A stretch of DNA of 64,000 bases from Prauserella_A sp040635515 (GTDB lineage Bacteria > Actinomycetota > Actinomycetes > Mycobacteriales > Pseudonocardiaceae). The translations under genes were made by a program, and so were the position numbers. The stretch's first letter is position 1. Each line of letters begins with the position of its first letter. Location: assembly GCA_040635515.1 (NCBI GenBank), contig JBEYHY010000001.1, positions 868,001-932,000 on the forward strand. The letters are read 5' to 3'. The notes below the pieces were generated by a model. It worked only from the letters and a program-made list of their open reading frames with translations. It was not told the DNA's origin and did not search any database. Positions 15,864-23,775 of the stretch are shown here, piece by piece.

Positions 15864-17153
15864 TCACCACCTCGGTGGGGTCGGATCGAAGCCCGGCTGG
15901 AAGCGGCGAATGTAGGCGGTGTCGTCGCGCTGGGTGATGCCGCAGCTCAGGTATTGCTCGTGGAGCTTGGCCAGCGCGTCGGTGTCGAGTTCGACGCCGA
16001 GCCCCGGACCGGTCGGCACGGTGACGGCTCCCTCCGAGAAGGACAGTGCTCCCGGCACGATCACGTCCTCGCCCGGGTCCTTCCACGGCCAGTGCGTGTC
16101 ACAGGCGAAGCCGAGAGCGGGCGTCGCGGCGGCGAGGTGGGTCATCGCGGCGAGGCTGACGCCGAGGTGGGAGTTGGAGTGCATGGACAGCCCGAGACCG
16201 AACGTGTCACACAGGCCGGCTAGCAGGCGGGATCGGCCGAGTCCACCCCAGAAGTGGTGGTCGGAGAGCACGATCCGCACCGCGTCGCTCGCAACGGCGT
16301 CCGGAAGGTGCTCGAAGGCGACCACGCACATGTTGGTGGCCAGCGGCATCGGAACCCGGCGGGCGACCTCGGCCATGCCCTCCATACCGGTGGTGGGGTC
16401 TTCCAGGTATTCGAGCACGCCCTCAAGCCGCCTGCCGACGTCGATGGAGGTCGGCACGCTCCACGCGCCGTTGGGGTCCAGCCGCAGCGGCAGGCCGGGG
16501 AACGCCTCGCGCAGCGCGAGGATCGCCTCGACTTCCTCCTCGGGACGAAGGACACCACCTTTGAGTTTGATCGCGGAGAAGCCGTACTCACCGATCATGG
16601 TCTTCGCCTGCCGCACGAGCTGTTCCGGATCGAGGGCGGCGCCCCAGCGGTCCGGCTCCGCCCCGGGGCGGCCCCGCCACTTGTAGAAGAGGTAGGCGCT
16701 GTAGTCGACGCGGTCCCTGACGGCTCCGCCGAGCAGGTCACTCACCGGGCGCCCGAGAACCTTGCCCTGGATGTCGAGGCAGGCGACCTCGAAGGGGGAG
16801 GCGACCCTGTGCACCGTGCTGCTGCCGGTGACCATGCCGCTCATGCCGTGACCGCCGATGCCGCTCCGGCCGCCAAGTGACCGGTCGACCCTTCGCTCCA
16901 GTTCGTTGGTGTTCCACACGTCGAGGCCGGTGAGTCGCGCGGCCGCGTCACGCAGTCTGGCCAGGTGGGCCGCGTCGCCGTAACTCTCGCCGAGCCCGCT
17001 GATCCCGGAGTCGGTGACGACCTCGACGACGGACCGCAGTGCGAAGGGCTCGTGCGCTCCCACCGTGTTGAGCAGCGGCGGATCGTGGAAGGCGACCGGG
17101 GTGATGCGGACTTCCTTGATCTTGTGGGGTTCCCCGGGTTCGTGCTCGGTCAC
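15864..17153 (-). CDS. Enolase-superfamily sugar-acid dehydratase, glucarate-dehydratase-related paralogue
   Basis: 429 residues from GTG 17153, which is preceded by GGAGG. It aligns in order with GudD: GAHEPFALR, IKLKGGVLRPEEE (KxK), LDPNGAWS, YLEDPTTGMEGM, ATNM and MHSNSHLGVS (the His acid/base). Divergence from GudD is substantial, especially in the 20s and capping loops, so specificity for another aldarate or epimer is likely, comparable to GudX next to GudD in enterobacteria. It is the first gene of a leftward unit with gudD and a VOC gene. A palindrome at 17207-17222 lies 54 bases upstream. Confidence 0.85.
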   Translation of the reverse strand: MTEHEPGEPHKIKEVRITPVAFHDPPLLNTVGAHEPFALRSVVEVVTDSGISGLGESYGDAAHLARLRDAAARLTGLDVWNTNELERRVDRSLGGRSGIGGHGMSGMVTGSSTVHRVASPFEVACLDIQGKVLGRPVSDLLGGAVRDRVDYSAYLFYKWRGRPGAEPDRWGAALDPEQLVRQAKTMIGEYGFSAIKLKGGVLRPEEEVEAILALREAFPGLPLRLDPNGAWSVPTSIDVGRRLEGVLEYLEDPTTGMEGMAEVARRVPMPLATNMCVVAFEHLPDAVASDAVRIVLSDHHFWGGLGRSRLLAGLCDTFGLGLSMHSNSHLGVSLAAMTHLAAATPALGFACDTHWPWKDPGEDVIVPGALSFSEGAVTVPTGPGLGVELDTDALAKLHEQYLSCGITQRDDTAYIRRFQPGFDPTPPRW

Positions 17154-17206
17154 CGTTGGCCTCCGGCGGTCGGCAGGTCGGACGAGCCGGAGTCTAACCA
17201 GGTGTC

Positions 17207-17222
17207 GTCTACATGGGTAGAC
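17207..17222. promoter_or_regulatory. Inverted repeat GTCTAC-N4-GTAGAC, candidate GntR-type operator of the glucarate unit
   Basis: GTCTAC (17207-17212) and GTAGAC (17217-17222) flank ATGG; the flanks nearly extend the symmetry (GTGTC and CAC). The shape resembles FCD-type GntR sites. No regulator gene adjoins it, so the controlling protein is encoded elsewhere or is a relative of the one at 34109. Confidence 0.5.
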
Positions 17223-17272
17223 ACTTGACAGGAATCGAGACGGGCAGCTACCTGGCTGACCGGATGATGTGT

Positions 17273-18157
17273 TCAGTTCTGGAGCGGAAGCAGCTCGTGG
17301 GTGAATTCCTCGACGAACCGGCCGAACGGGATCGAGGACGAGGCCGGGCGGAGGACGAACTTGCTGAGGCCCGCGTCGATGTGACGCTCGATCAGCTCGC
17401 GCGCGCCCTGCCAGCCAACGGCGATGAGCTCCCTGGGATCGGCCTTTCCGGACCTGGCTGCGGCGAAGGCCAGTAACCGTTCGGGGATTTCACCGAAGGC
17501 GATGGCGAACGTGAGCCCGTAATGGTCGTCCTCGATCTCCCTGCCCGCCTCCTCGGCGGCGGTTTCGATGGTGCGCCTGCCGAGTTCCGCCGCCGTCGGG
17601 GTGATGAAGCTGGCGAGCCAGCCGTCGGCGTAGCGGCCGACGCGCCGCAGCCCTTCCGGTGCGGCCCCGCCGAGCCACAGATCGAGCGGTTTCGCCGGTT
17701 TCGGCCCGGTACTCAGGTGTTCGAAGCGGAAGAACTCTCCCGAGAACGTGACGTCGTCCTCGGTCAGCAGCAGGCGCAGCGCGCGCAGGGTCTCGTCGAA
17801 CAGTTCCGCTCTGCGGCCAAGGGGAGCCGGGAACGCGGCGAGCTCGTGACGGCGGGCCGGTCGGAGCCCGAACACGGGAAGTACCCGCGCCGGGGCCAAG
17901 GCCGCCAGTGTCGTGAGCTGCTTGGCGACGTGCGCGGGGTGCCTGCCGGGAAGTACGGCGACCCCGGTGCCGACCTTGAGCCGTTGGGTGCGCGCCAGCG
18001 CGTAGGTCATGCCGGTGAAGGGATCCGGCTGGGTGGAGGACAGCGTCTCCGAAAGCCACAGCGAGTCGATGTTCTCGCGTTCCAGGTCGTCGACGATGGT
18101 CGCGAACTCGGAGAGTTCGGCCTGGGGGCCGATTCCGACGCCGATCCGAATCTTCAT
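17273..18157 (-). CDS. LLM-class (luciferase-like) flavin/F420-dependent oxidoreductase
   Basis: About 294 residues from the ATG at 18157, which has GGGG six bases upstream; an ATG 12 bases earlier is also possible. MKIRIGVGIGPQAE at the start, LWLSETLSSTQPDPFTGMTYA, and the TGVAVLPGRHPAHVAKQ strand are typical of the bacterial-luciferase TIM barrel. In actinomycetes this branch commonly uses F420H2, as in the Mycobacterium smegmatis oxidoreductase subfamilies; the cofactor here is inferred. The substrate is unknown. It is leftward and 119 bases upstream of the glucarate unit, from which the palindrome separates it. Confidence 0.85.
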   Translation of the reverse strand: MKIRIGVGIGPQAELSEFATIVDDLERENIDSLWLSETLSSTQPDPFTGMTYALARTQRLKVGTGVAVLPGRHPAHVAKQLTTLAALAPARVLPVFGLRPARRHELAAFPAPLGRRAELFDETLRALRLLLTEDDVTFSGEFFRFEHLSTGPKPAKPLDLWLGGAAPEGLRRVGRYADGWLASFITPTAAELGRRTIETAAEEAGREIEDDHYGLTFAIAFGEIPERLLAFAAARSGKADPRELIAVGWQGARELIERHIDAGLSKFVLRPASSSIPFGRFVEEFTHELLPLQN

Positions 18158-18682
18158 CTGGTGCCCCATCCGCCGGTGGTGTGTGCCGCGGTCGTCCTAC
18201 AGGTAACCAGACCGGGCGGCGAGCGGGCCGTTCGCGTGACGGTGTGTATTGATTTCTGCATGAAGTCACAGAGTTGCGGCTCGATGTCCCTGACGGGTGA
18301 CATTCAGGTTCGCGAATCGGGCACGGACAGTACGCGAAGCTCATCGGGTCCGATGTGGATTTCCGTACTGAAAGTGTTATGAAAAAGGATGAGAGCGTTC
18401 TCTTCGGCCGGTTCACGATTATTCCTCGAATCTTTGCGGGAATGACAGTCAAACCGTGTTTAGGGTGATCGTTGTCGTTGCTGTGCTGGGGTTTTCCTCG
18501 TTTTCACTGTCTCGTTCAAGATCGCGGAATGCGTGTGATTCCTGTGTCCTGGATCGCGGATATCCCCCGGGCAAGGGATTGGTCTGGGCAGTGCCGAAGA
18601 TCGGCGTGTTAGCTTGACATTCCCGGCAGGGGGAGGCGCGACTGTCGGAAGATTGCGATGGTTTTAACAATCCTTTGTAGAC
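18158..18682. other. Gene-free interval with lower GC upstream of the STAS gene
   Basis: About 525 bases with no open frame that I can support. It is noticeably richer in A/T than its surroundings. It holds a TTGACA at 18614-18619 but no matching -10 at 17 bases. It presumably contains the promoters of the LLM gene (leftward) and the STAS gene (rightward). Confidence 0.5.
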
Positions 18683-18702
18683 ATTGGAGGCCCGACTCCA
18701 AT
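18683..18702 (+). promoter_or_regulatory. Hairpin enclosing the ribosome-binding site and start codon of the STAS gene
   Basis: ATTGGAG (18683-18689) and CTCCAAT (18696-18702) are perfectly complementary with a six-base loop. The left arm plus first loop base is the GGAGG ribosome site, and the right arm contains the first two bases of ATG 18701. If folded, the RNA would hide initiation at 18701 while leaving the internal ATG at 18728 accessible. Confidence 0.6.
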
Positions 18703-19078
18703 GGAGACTTTGGTTAGGGGACGGGGAATGTTCTCAATTACAGTGGCCCACACCTCGACGGGCTGCGCGCTGGTGACCGTCGTCGGTGAAATCGACGCGG
18801 GTTCCATGATCGAGCTGGGACCGGAATTGGAACGGTTGCCGGATGGGGTTTCGACCGCTGTCGTGGTCGATCTTTCCAGGGTGCCGTACTGCTCGTGCAG
18901 CGGTGTCGGCATGTTCGTAGAACTTCTGAGCCGCACGCGTCACGACGGTGTTCCGCTGGCGCTGGTGATCGGTACTCACGCGGTACGGCGTGCGTTCGAG
19001 GTTCTCGACGTCAGCAGGCTCTTTGCCATTCGTGACGACCATACGTCGGCGTTGTCGGCCGTGCGTATGGCTGCGTGA
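18701..19078 (+). CDS. STAS-domain protein, anti-sigma-factor-antagonist-like
   Basis: 125 residues from ATG 18701, or 116 from ATG 18728 (behind AGGGGACGGGGA). STAS core: GCALVTVVGEIDAGSM, then VVVDLSRVPYCSCSGVGMFVEL. The phosphorylatable position of SpoIIAA-type antagonists falls in the CSCSG segment, where serines are present. Such proteins bind anti-sigma kinases and release a sigma factor. No kinase, phosphatase or sigma gene is adjacent. The Cys-rich CSCSG replaces the usual SSG/DSSG context. Two good ribosome sites suggest a choice of starts. Confidence 0.8.
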   Translation: METLVRGRGMFSITVAHTSTGCALVTVVGEIDAGSMIELGPELERLPDGVSTAVVVDLSRVPYCSCSGVGMFVELLSRTRHDGVPLALVIGTHAVRRAFEVLDVSRLFAIRDDHTSALSAVRMAA

Positions 19079-19092
19079 CCGGGGGAGCACAT

Positions 19093-19129
19093 CGGTTGTT
19101 CCTGGTCTGAGGCTGACCAGGAACAACCG
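19093..19129. terminator. 15-bp perfect hairpin after the STAS gene
   Basis: CGGTTGTTCCTGGTC (19093-19107) pairs with 19115-19129 across a seven-base loop, 14 bases after the stop codon. A strong factor-independent terminator of the short-tail actinobacterial kind. Confidence 0.85.
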
Positions 19130-19317
19130 GCCGAGTAGGCCCGTGGGGCGGGCCGAGTGAGTGGCAGGCCGTGCCGGTCGGCGCCGTTCGTGCGGGAGGC
19201 GCGAGGCCCGGCGGCAGCGAAGGAACGTGGACCCGGTCGGGGCGAGGCCGGGCCCGCGGGCCGGCGCTCCGTCGGGGAGGCGTCGTCAGGGTCGGCCTGA
19301 CCCGGGGGAGGGGAGCG

Positions 19318-19354
19318 GCCGTGTGGCCGGGATGTGACATCTCGGCCACACGGC
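19318..19354. terminator. Very long nested hairpin between convergent genes
   Basis: Twelve-base arms GCCGTGTGGCCG (19318-19329) and 19343-19354. Inside is a second perfect inverted repeat, GATGT/ACATC (19331-19335 and 19337-19341), joined by a G:T pair. The whole 37 bases are almost fully self-complementary. TCTTTCTGCTTT follows. It lies in the gene-free 19130-19542 between the STAS gene and the leftward acyl-CoA dehydrogenase, where a small open frame (19171-19524) is not convincing. A further short stem is at 19463-19479. Confidence 0.65.
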
Positions 19355-19462
19355 TCTTTCTGCTTTCCGGTAGGTGGGGTCGACGGCGGGAAGAGTGTGA
19401 AGAGGTGGAGCGCGAGTCGTCTGGCATCGACAGGTGTATAACGACCTATACGGCTCGGGCTT

Positions 19463-19479
19463 GGTCGGCCAAGCCGACC
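19463..19479. terminator. Short hairpin GGTCGGC-N3-GCCGACC before the convergent dehydrogenase stop
   Basis: Perfect seven-base arms with a CAA loop, followed on the + strand by TTCACTCACTTTC. It lies 64 bases beyond the stop of the leftward acyl-CoA dehydrogenase and could terminate either strand. Confidence 0.45.
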
Positions 19480-19542
19480 TTCACTCACTTTCAGGACAGT
19501 GCACACTCTCACAAACAGCAATGAGGGGCGCCGATCAGATCG

Positions 19543-20733
19543 CTAGCCCGCTTCGCTGAGCAGGCGCCTGCCGATGATCATGCGCTGGATGTCGGCTGTC
19601 CCTTCGCCGATGAGCAGCATGGGCGCCTCGCGGTAGAGCCGCTCGATCTCGTATTCCTTGGAGTAGCCGTAACCGCCGTGAATGCGGAAGGCCGCCTCGA
19701 CGACCTCGGCGCAGTACTCGCTCGCGAGGTATTTGGCCATCCCGGCTTCGAGGTCGTTGCGTTCGCCCGCATCCTTGCGGCGCGCGGCCATGACCATCAT
19801 CTGATGTGCCGCGGTGACCTTGGTGGCCATCTCGGCGAGCCGGAACAGCACGGCCTGATGCTCGGCGATCTTCTTGCCGAACGTCTCGCGCTGGAGGGCG
19901 TACTCGCGGCCGAGTTCGAACGCTCGCGTCGCCACCCCGCAGGCCCGTGCCGCGACGTTGACCCTTCCGACCTCGACACCGTCCATCATCTGGTAGAAGC
20001 CGTGTCCCGGCGTGCCGCCGAGCAGGTGGTCGTCGCCGACGTGGTGGTTGTCCAGGATCAACTCCGTGGTGTCCACGCCCTTGTAGCCCATTTTGTCGAT
20101 CTTGCCGGGGACGGTGATGCCCTGCGCCGTCTCGCCGAAGCCGGGTTTCTTCTCGATGAGGAACGTGGACATGTTCCGGTACACCGAGTCGCCGCCGGTG
20201 TCGGTCTTGACGAGTGTCGCGACGAGGTTGGCCGATCCGCCGTTGGTCAGCCACATCTTCTGCCCCGTGATGGCCCACCCTCCGTCACCGGTGCGCACGG
20301 CTTTGGTGGTGATGGCCGAGACGTCGGAACCGCAGCCCGGTTCGCTCATGGAGAAGGCTCCACGCAGCTCACCGGTGGCCAGCCGGGGTAGGTAGCGGCG
20401 TTTCTGTTCTTCGGTTCCGTGCCGCAGCAGCATGTGCACGACGATGAAGTGGGTGTTGATGATGCCGCTGACCGACATCCACCCTCGGGAGAGTTCCTCG
20501 ACGGCGAGTGCGTAGGTGAGCAGTGATTCGCCGAGTCCTCCGTATTCCTCGGGGACGACGAGGCCGAACATGCCCATGTCCTTGAGTCCCTCGACGATGT
20601 CGGCAGGGTACTCGTCGGCGTGTTCGAGTGCGGTCGCGGTGGGGATGATCTGCTCGTCGACGAATTCCTTCACGAGCGCGAGCAGGTCTCGCTGTGTTTC
20701 GGTGAGTCCTTCGGTGTGCCGCAGCCTGCTCAT
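19543..20733 (-). CDS. Acyl-CoA dehydrogenase
   Basis: 396 residues from ATG 20733 (GGAGA upstream); the longer frame upstream is Ser/Pro-rich shadow sequence. FAD and substrate motifs: FSMSEPGCGSDVSAI, MWLTNGGSANLV, GRVNVAARACG, YALQRETFGKKIAEHQ and RIHGGYGYSKEYEIERLYRE. The usual catalytic Glu is present in LIGEGTADIQR near the C-terminus. It would introduce the alpha,beta double bond into an acyl-CoA and pass electrons to ETF. It is the last leftward gene of the catabolic island, but a 12-bp hairpin separates it from the ABC genes, so its expression may be uncoupled or lower. Confidence 0.93.
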   Translation of the reverse strand: MSRLRHTEGLTETQRDLLALVKEFVDEQIIPTATALEHADEYPADIVEGLKDMGMFGLVVPEEYGGLGESLLTYALAVEELSRGWMSVSGIINTHFIVVHMLLRHGTEEQKRRYLPRLATGELRGAFSMSEPGCGSDVSAITTKAVRTGDGGWAITGQKMWLTNGGSANLVATLVKTDTGGDSVYRNMSTFLIEKKPGFGETAQGITVPGKIDKMGYKGVDTTELILDNHHVGDDHLLGGTPGHGFYQMMDGVEVGRVNVAARACGVATRAFELGREYALQRETFGKKIAEHQAVLFRLAEMATKVTAAHQMMVMAARRKDAGERNDLEAGMAKYLASEYCAEVVEAAFRIHGGYGYSKEYEIERLYREAPMLLIGEGTADIQRMIIGRRLLSEAG

Positions 20734-20786
20734 GGTGTCGAGGTCTCCGTTGTGAGTGTCGGGGGTCGCCGTGCGTGGTGCGGAGG

Positions 20787-20824
20787 CGGTGCGGCGCGAA
20801 TCGGAACGGACCCGCGCCGCACCG
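20787..20824. terminator. 12-bp hairpin between the ABC solute-binding gene and the acyl-CoA dehydrogenase
   Basis: CGGTGCGGCGCG (20787-20798) is perfectly complementary to 20813-20824 with a 14-base loop, just past the stop at 20831 (leftward). Either a terminator of the long operon or an attenuating or RNA-stabilising stem inside it. Confidence 0.65.
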
Positions 20825-20830
20825 GCCGGG

Positions 20831-21964
20831 TCATCCGGTGAAGTGGAATGCCTGGTTCCAGGTGCGGATGGTGCTTTCCGAGAAGCGGGCCGCGTCCTCA
20901 GGGGTGAAGAGGTGGAACTGGTCCGAGTCGGCGGCGGGCAGCTGGTACTCGCCGGTGGGCTGGGGTTCGAGGCCGGGCCTGGCCGGTACGAATCCTTGCG
21001 CGGCGGCGAACTTCTGCCCTGCCTTGGACATGGTCCAGTTGATGAAGAGCTGGGCGGCGGGGCTCTGCTCACCGGCCGGGGTCAGGCCCATGAGGTTGAA
21101 GGAGCCGGACATGCCGTCCTCGGGAACGACGAGCTTGATGGGCGCTCCGGCGACCTCTGCGCCGTAGGTGCTGTTGAATCCCAGTGTCGCGACGGCGATC
21201 TCGCCCCTTGCCAGTGCTTCGAGCTGTACCGAGGTGGTGTCGAAGATGCGTGGCTGTTGTTTGCCGAGATCGTTGAGGTAGTCCTCACCGAAGGCGTCGA
21301 GCTGGAAGTGCGCCAGTGCGGTCACCGTGCCGCCCGCTCCCGCGTGGACGACGCCGAGTTTGCCTTTCCACTTGGGGTCGGTGAGGTCGGACCATTTCGT
21401 TGGGACGTCGTCGCCGGTGATGGCCGAGGAGTTGTAGCCGAAGGTGTAGGCGGAGTAGTAGGCGGTGAGGTACTGGCCTTCGTTGAACACGACGTTGTCG
21501 GCTTCGGCCAGCTCGTCGTAGGAGGGCGGTTTGTAGGGCGTGAAGACGCCGCGTTCGGCGAACTGCTCGGCCACGAGCGGGTCGGTGACCCGGACGACGC
21601 CCGCTCCGAGCTGGTTGGCTCCGTGTTCACTGAGGACGCGTTCGGAGAGTTTGTTGGTCGGCATCCTGGTGAGCTCGATGTCGATGCCGGTTTCGGCTTT
21701 GAACCTCGCCGTGGTGAGGTCTTCGCTTTCCTTGCCCGATCCGGAGTACAGGACGACGGTGTCGTTCTTGGCGGCTTCGAACAGTTCCTTGTCGGCGATT
21801 TGCTCGCCGTCGATGACGAGCCCGTTGCTGGTGTCCACTTCGGGCATGGGTAGCACTTCGTTCCGGGCGGCGTCGCCGGCCGAGGAGCCGCCTGAGCCGC
21901 CGCCGCAGGCGGCGACGGTCAGTAAGACCGTTGTGGCGAGCGGGATCAGCAGTTTCTTCCGCAT
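20831..21964 (-). CDS. ABC importer solute-binding lipoprotein, Fbp/AfuA-like family
   Basis: 377 residues from ATG 21964, with AAGGAG nine bases upstream. A lipoprotein signal (KKLLIPLATTVLLTVAAC, Cys20) anchors it to the outer face of the membrane. The mature part has the type-II periplasmic-binding fold of the ferric-iron/thiamine/sugar-phosphate cluster (VVLYSGSGKESEDLTTARF, LGVVHAGAGGTV, FINWTMSKAGQKF). Iron-binding tyrosine pairs of FbpA are not clearly conserved, and the gene sits in an acyl-CoA catabolic operon, so an organic acid is a likelier ligand than iron. It follows the permease by 47 bases. Confidence 0.88.
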   Translation of the reverse strand: MRKKLLIPLATTVLLTVAACGGGSGGSSAGDAARNEVLPMPEVDTSNGLVIDGEQIADKELFEAAKNDTVVLYSGSGKESEDLTTARFKAETGIDIELTRMPTNKLSERVLSEHGANQLGAGVVRVTDPLVAEQFAERGVFTPYKPPSYDELAEADNVVFNEGQYLTAYYSAYTFGYNSSAITGDDVPTKWSDLTDPKWKGKLGVVHAGAGGTVTALAHFQLDAFGEDYLNDLGKQQPRIFDTTSVQLEALARGEIAVATLGFNSTYGAEVAGAPIKLVVPEDGMSGSFNLMGLTPAGEQSPAAQLFINWTMSKAGQKFAAAQGFVPARPGLEPQPTGEYQLPAADSDQFHLFTPEDAARFSESTIRTWNQAFHFTG

Positions 21965-22011
21965 AGGATGCAACTCCTTTGTCGTTTCCTCTGTCGTCGT
22001 CCGAAGTGCTG

Positions 22012-23775
22012 CTATGGGGTGAGGCCTCCGCCGGATCCGATGCGGCGGGGCAGGTAGGAGAGTACGAACATGATGGCGCAGTAGATGACGCTCATCGCGG
22101 CCGCTTGTTGTAGTGCGCCGCCGTTTTCGAACTGGTCGAAGATGGTGATGGACAGGATGTGGGTGTCCGATGTGTACAGGAAGAGCGGGACGGTGAGTTC
22201 GCGCATGCTGAGCATGAGCAGCATGAGGAAGGTCGAGGCGAGGCCGACGCGCATCAGTGGGACGGTGATGGACATGATGGCGCGGGATCGGCGTGCTCCG
22301 TGGAGTACGGCGTTGTCTTCGAGGTCGCGCTCGGTGGACTGGATGGAGGAGGCGATGCCGCGCAGTCCCTGTGGCATTTGTACCGCGATGAACGCGATGA
22401 CCATGACCCAGAGGGTTCCGTAGAGCGGGAAGGGCATGACCAGCCAGGTCCACAGTAGACCCATGCCGAGGACGATGGCGGGGATGGCCAGCGGCACCAT
22501 GGAGATGCTTTCGAGTAGTCCTCTTCCTCGTGCCTTTGTGCGGTAGACGGTGTAGCCGACGAGGAAGGCGAGTACGGTGCCCGCCGCGGCGGAGCTGAGC
22601 GCGACGATGACGCTGTTGCCGGCGGAGTCGAGGAAGAGACCCGAGCCGAGCACGTTGCCGAAGATGCCGAAGTCGATGGCGCCGGGCTGGGAAAGGTCGC
22701 CGAAGGACTGCATGTACGGCGAGGTCCGTACGGCGGTGAGGACGAGTGCGGCGAGCGGCAGGATGATGGAGAGCAGTAGGTAGACGAGTGCGATGGCGAA
22801 CAGCGGCCATTTCCATTTGCCGAGCGTGATGCGGCGGGCTTTGAGTCCTTTGCCGGAGACGGTGGTGTAGGAGCGGCGGGCGAGTATCCGGCGTTGTCCC
22901 AGTGTCACGAGGAGTACGACGATGACGAGGACGACGGCCATGACGGCTGCTTCGTTGCCTCGTGAAGGTGAGGCGTTCATCAACCGGTAGATGAAGGTCG
23001 GGAGCGTGTCGATCTGGCCTGGGGTCGCGAGTACCTGTGATACCGGGAAGTTTTCGAAGATGTGGGTGAACACGAGCAGCGCCGAGCCGAGGATGGCCGG
23101 CATCGCGAGCGGGAAGGTGACGTTGCGGAGCATGCGCCAGGTGGAGCCGCCGTGTACGCCCGCGGCGTCTTCGAGGTCGGGGTTCATGAGTGACATCGAG
23201 CTGTGCATGAGCAGGAACGCATACGGCGCGTAGAACATGCCCATGACCAGCACGACGCCGCCGAGGCTGTAGATGTTGACGGTGAAGTCGATGCCGAGGT
23301 CTTGGAAGCCGATGTTGAGCAGGCCGGCGACGGGGCTGCCGAGGATGGACCAGGCGAGCGCGCCCACATAGGAGGGCAGGAACAGCGGCATGAGGCCGAT
23401 GAAGAAGACGAAGCCGCGCATGGGGATGTTGGTGCGGGCGGTGACGAAGGCGAGGAAGCCGCCGATGAGCAGTGCCAGCAGGGTTCCGGATACGCCGATG
23501 ATGAGGGAGTTGAGGGTGGCCTTGAGTACGCCGGGTTCGGTGAACACGGCGATGTGGTCGAGGGTGAGGTCGAAGTTGATGTTGCCTGGTCGCGGGATGT
23601 CGACGCTGAAGGCGGCGAGCAGGACGAAGCCTGCCGGTACGAGGATGAGGAACGCGATGAGGATGAGCAGCGGGAGGCTGCCCCAGCCGCGTGGTCTGCG
23701 GAAGCGTCGTGGTGCCGGTTGGGCGGCTGGTGGTTCGGGCGGTGCGGGCGGTGGAGCCGTGTCGGTGATGGTCAT
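22012..23775 (-). CDS. ABC importer permease, duplicated FbpB-type
   Basis: 587 residues from ATG 23775. Two permease modules are fused, each with about six membrane segments and an EAA loop: EDAAGVHGGSTWRMLRNVTFP in the first half and EDNAVLHGARRSRAIMSITVP in the second. A Pro-rich cytosolic N-terminus (about 35 residues) precedes the first helix. This tandem form is typical of FbpB-like importers, which need no second permease gene. Its start overlaps the ATPase stop by four bases (ATGA), giving translational coupling. Confidence 0.92.
   Translation of the reverse strand: MTITDTAPPPAPPEPPAAQPAPRRFRRPRGWGSLPLLILIAFLILVPAGFVLLAAFSVDIPRPGNINFDLTLDHIAVFTEPGVLKATLNSLIIGVSGTLLALLIGGFLAFVTARTNIPMRGFVFFIGLMPLFLPSYVGALAWSILGSPVAGLLNIGFQDLGIDFTVNIYSLGGVVLVMGMFYAPYAFLLMHSSMSLMNPDLEDAAGVHGGSTWRMLRNVTFPLAMPAILGSALLVFTHIFENFPVSQVLATPGQIDTLPTFIYRLMNASPSRGNEAAVMAVVLVIVVLLVTLGQRRILARRSYTTVSGKGLKARRITLGKWKWPLFAIALVYLLLSIILPLAALVLTAVRTSPYMQSFGDLSQPGAIDFGIFGNVLGSGLFLDSAGNSVIVALSSAAAGTVLAFLVGYTVYRTKARGRGLLESISMVPLAIPAIVLGMGLLWTWLVMPFPLYGTLWVMVIAFIAVQMPQGLRGIASSIQSTERDLEDNAVLHGARRSRAIMSITVPLMRVGLASTFLMLLMLSMRELTVPLFLYTSDTHILSITIFDQFENGGALQQAAAMSVIYCAIMFVLSYLPRRIGSGGGLTP

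Noticed and set aside
18614..18619. TTGACA as a promoter -35 for the STAS gene
   Set aside because: No plausible -10 lies 16-19 bases downstream.
19171..19524. 117-codon frame in the gap after the STAS gene
   Set aside because: No recognisable protein, Arg/Gly-rich, and it covers the 37-base hairpin and another stem; likely non-coding.
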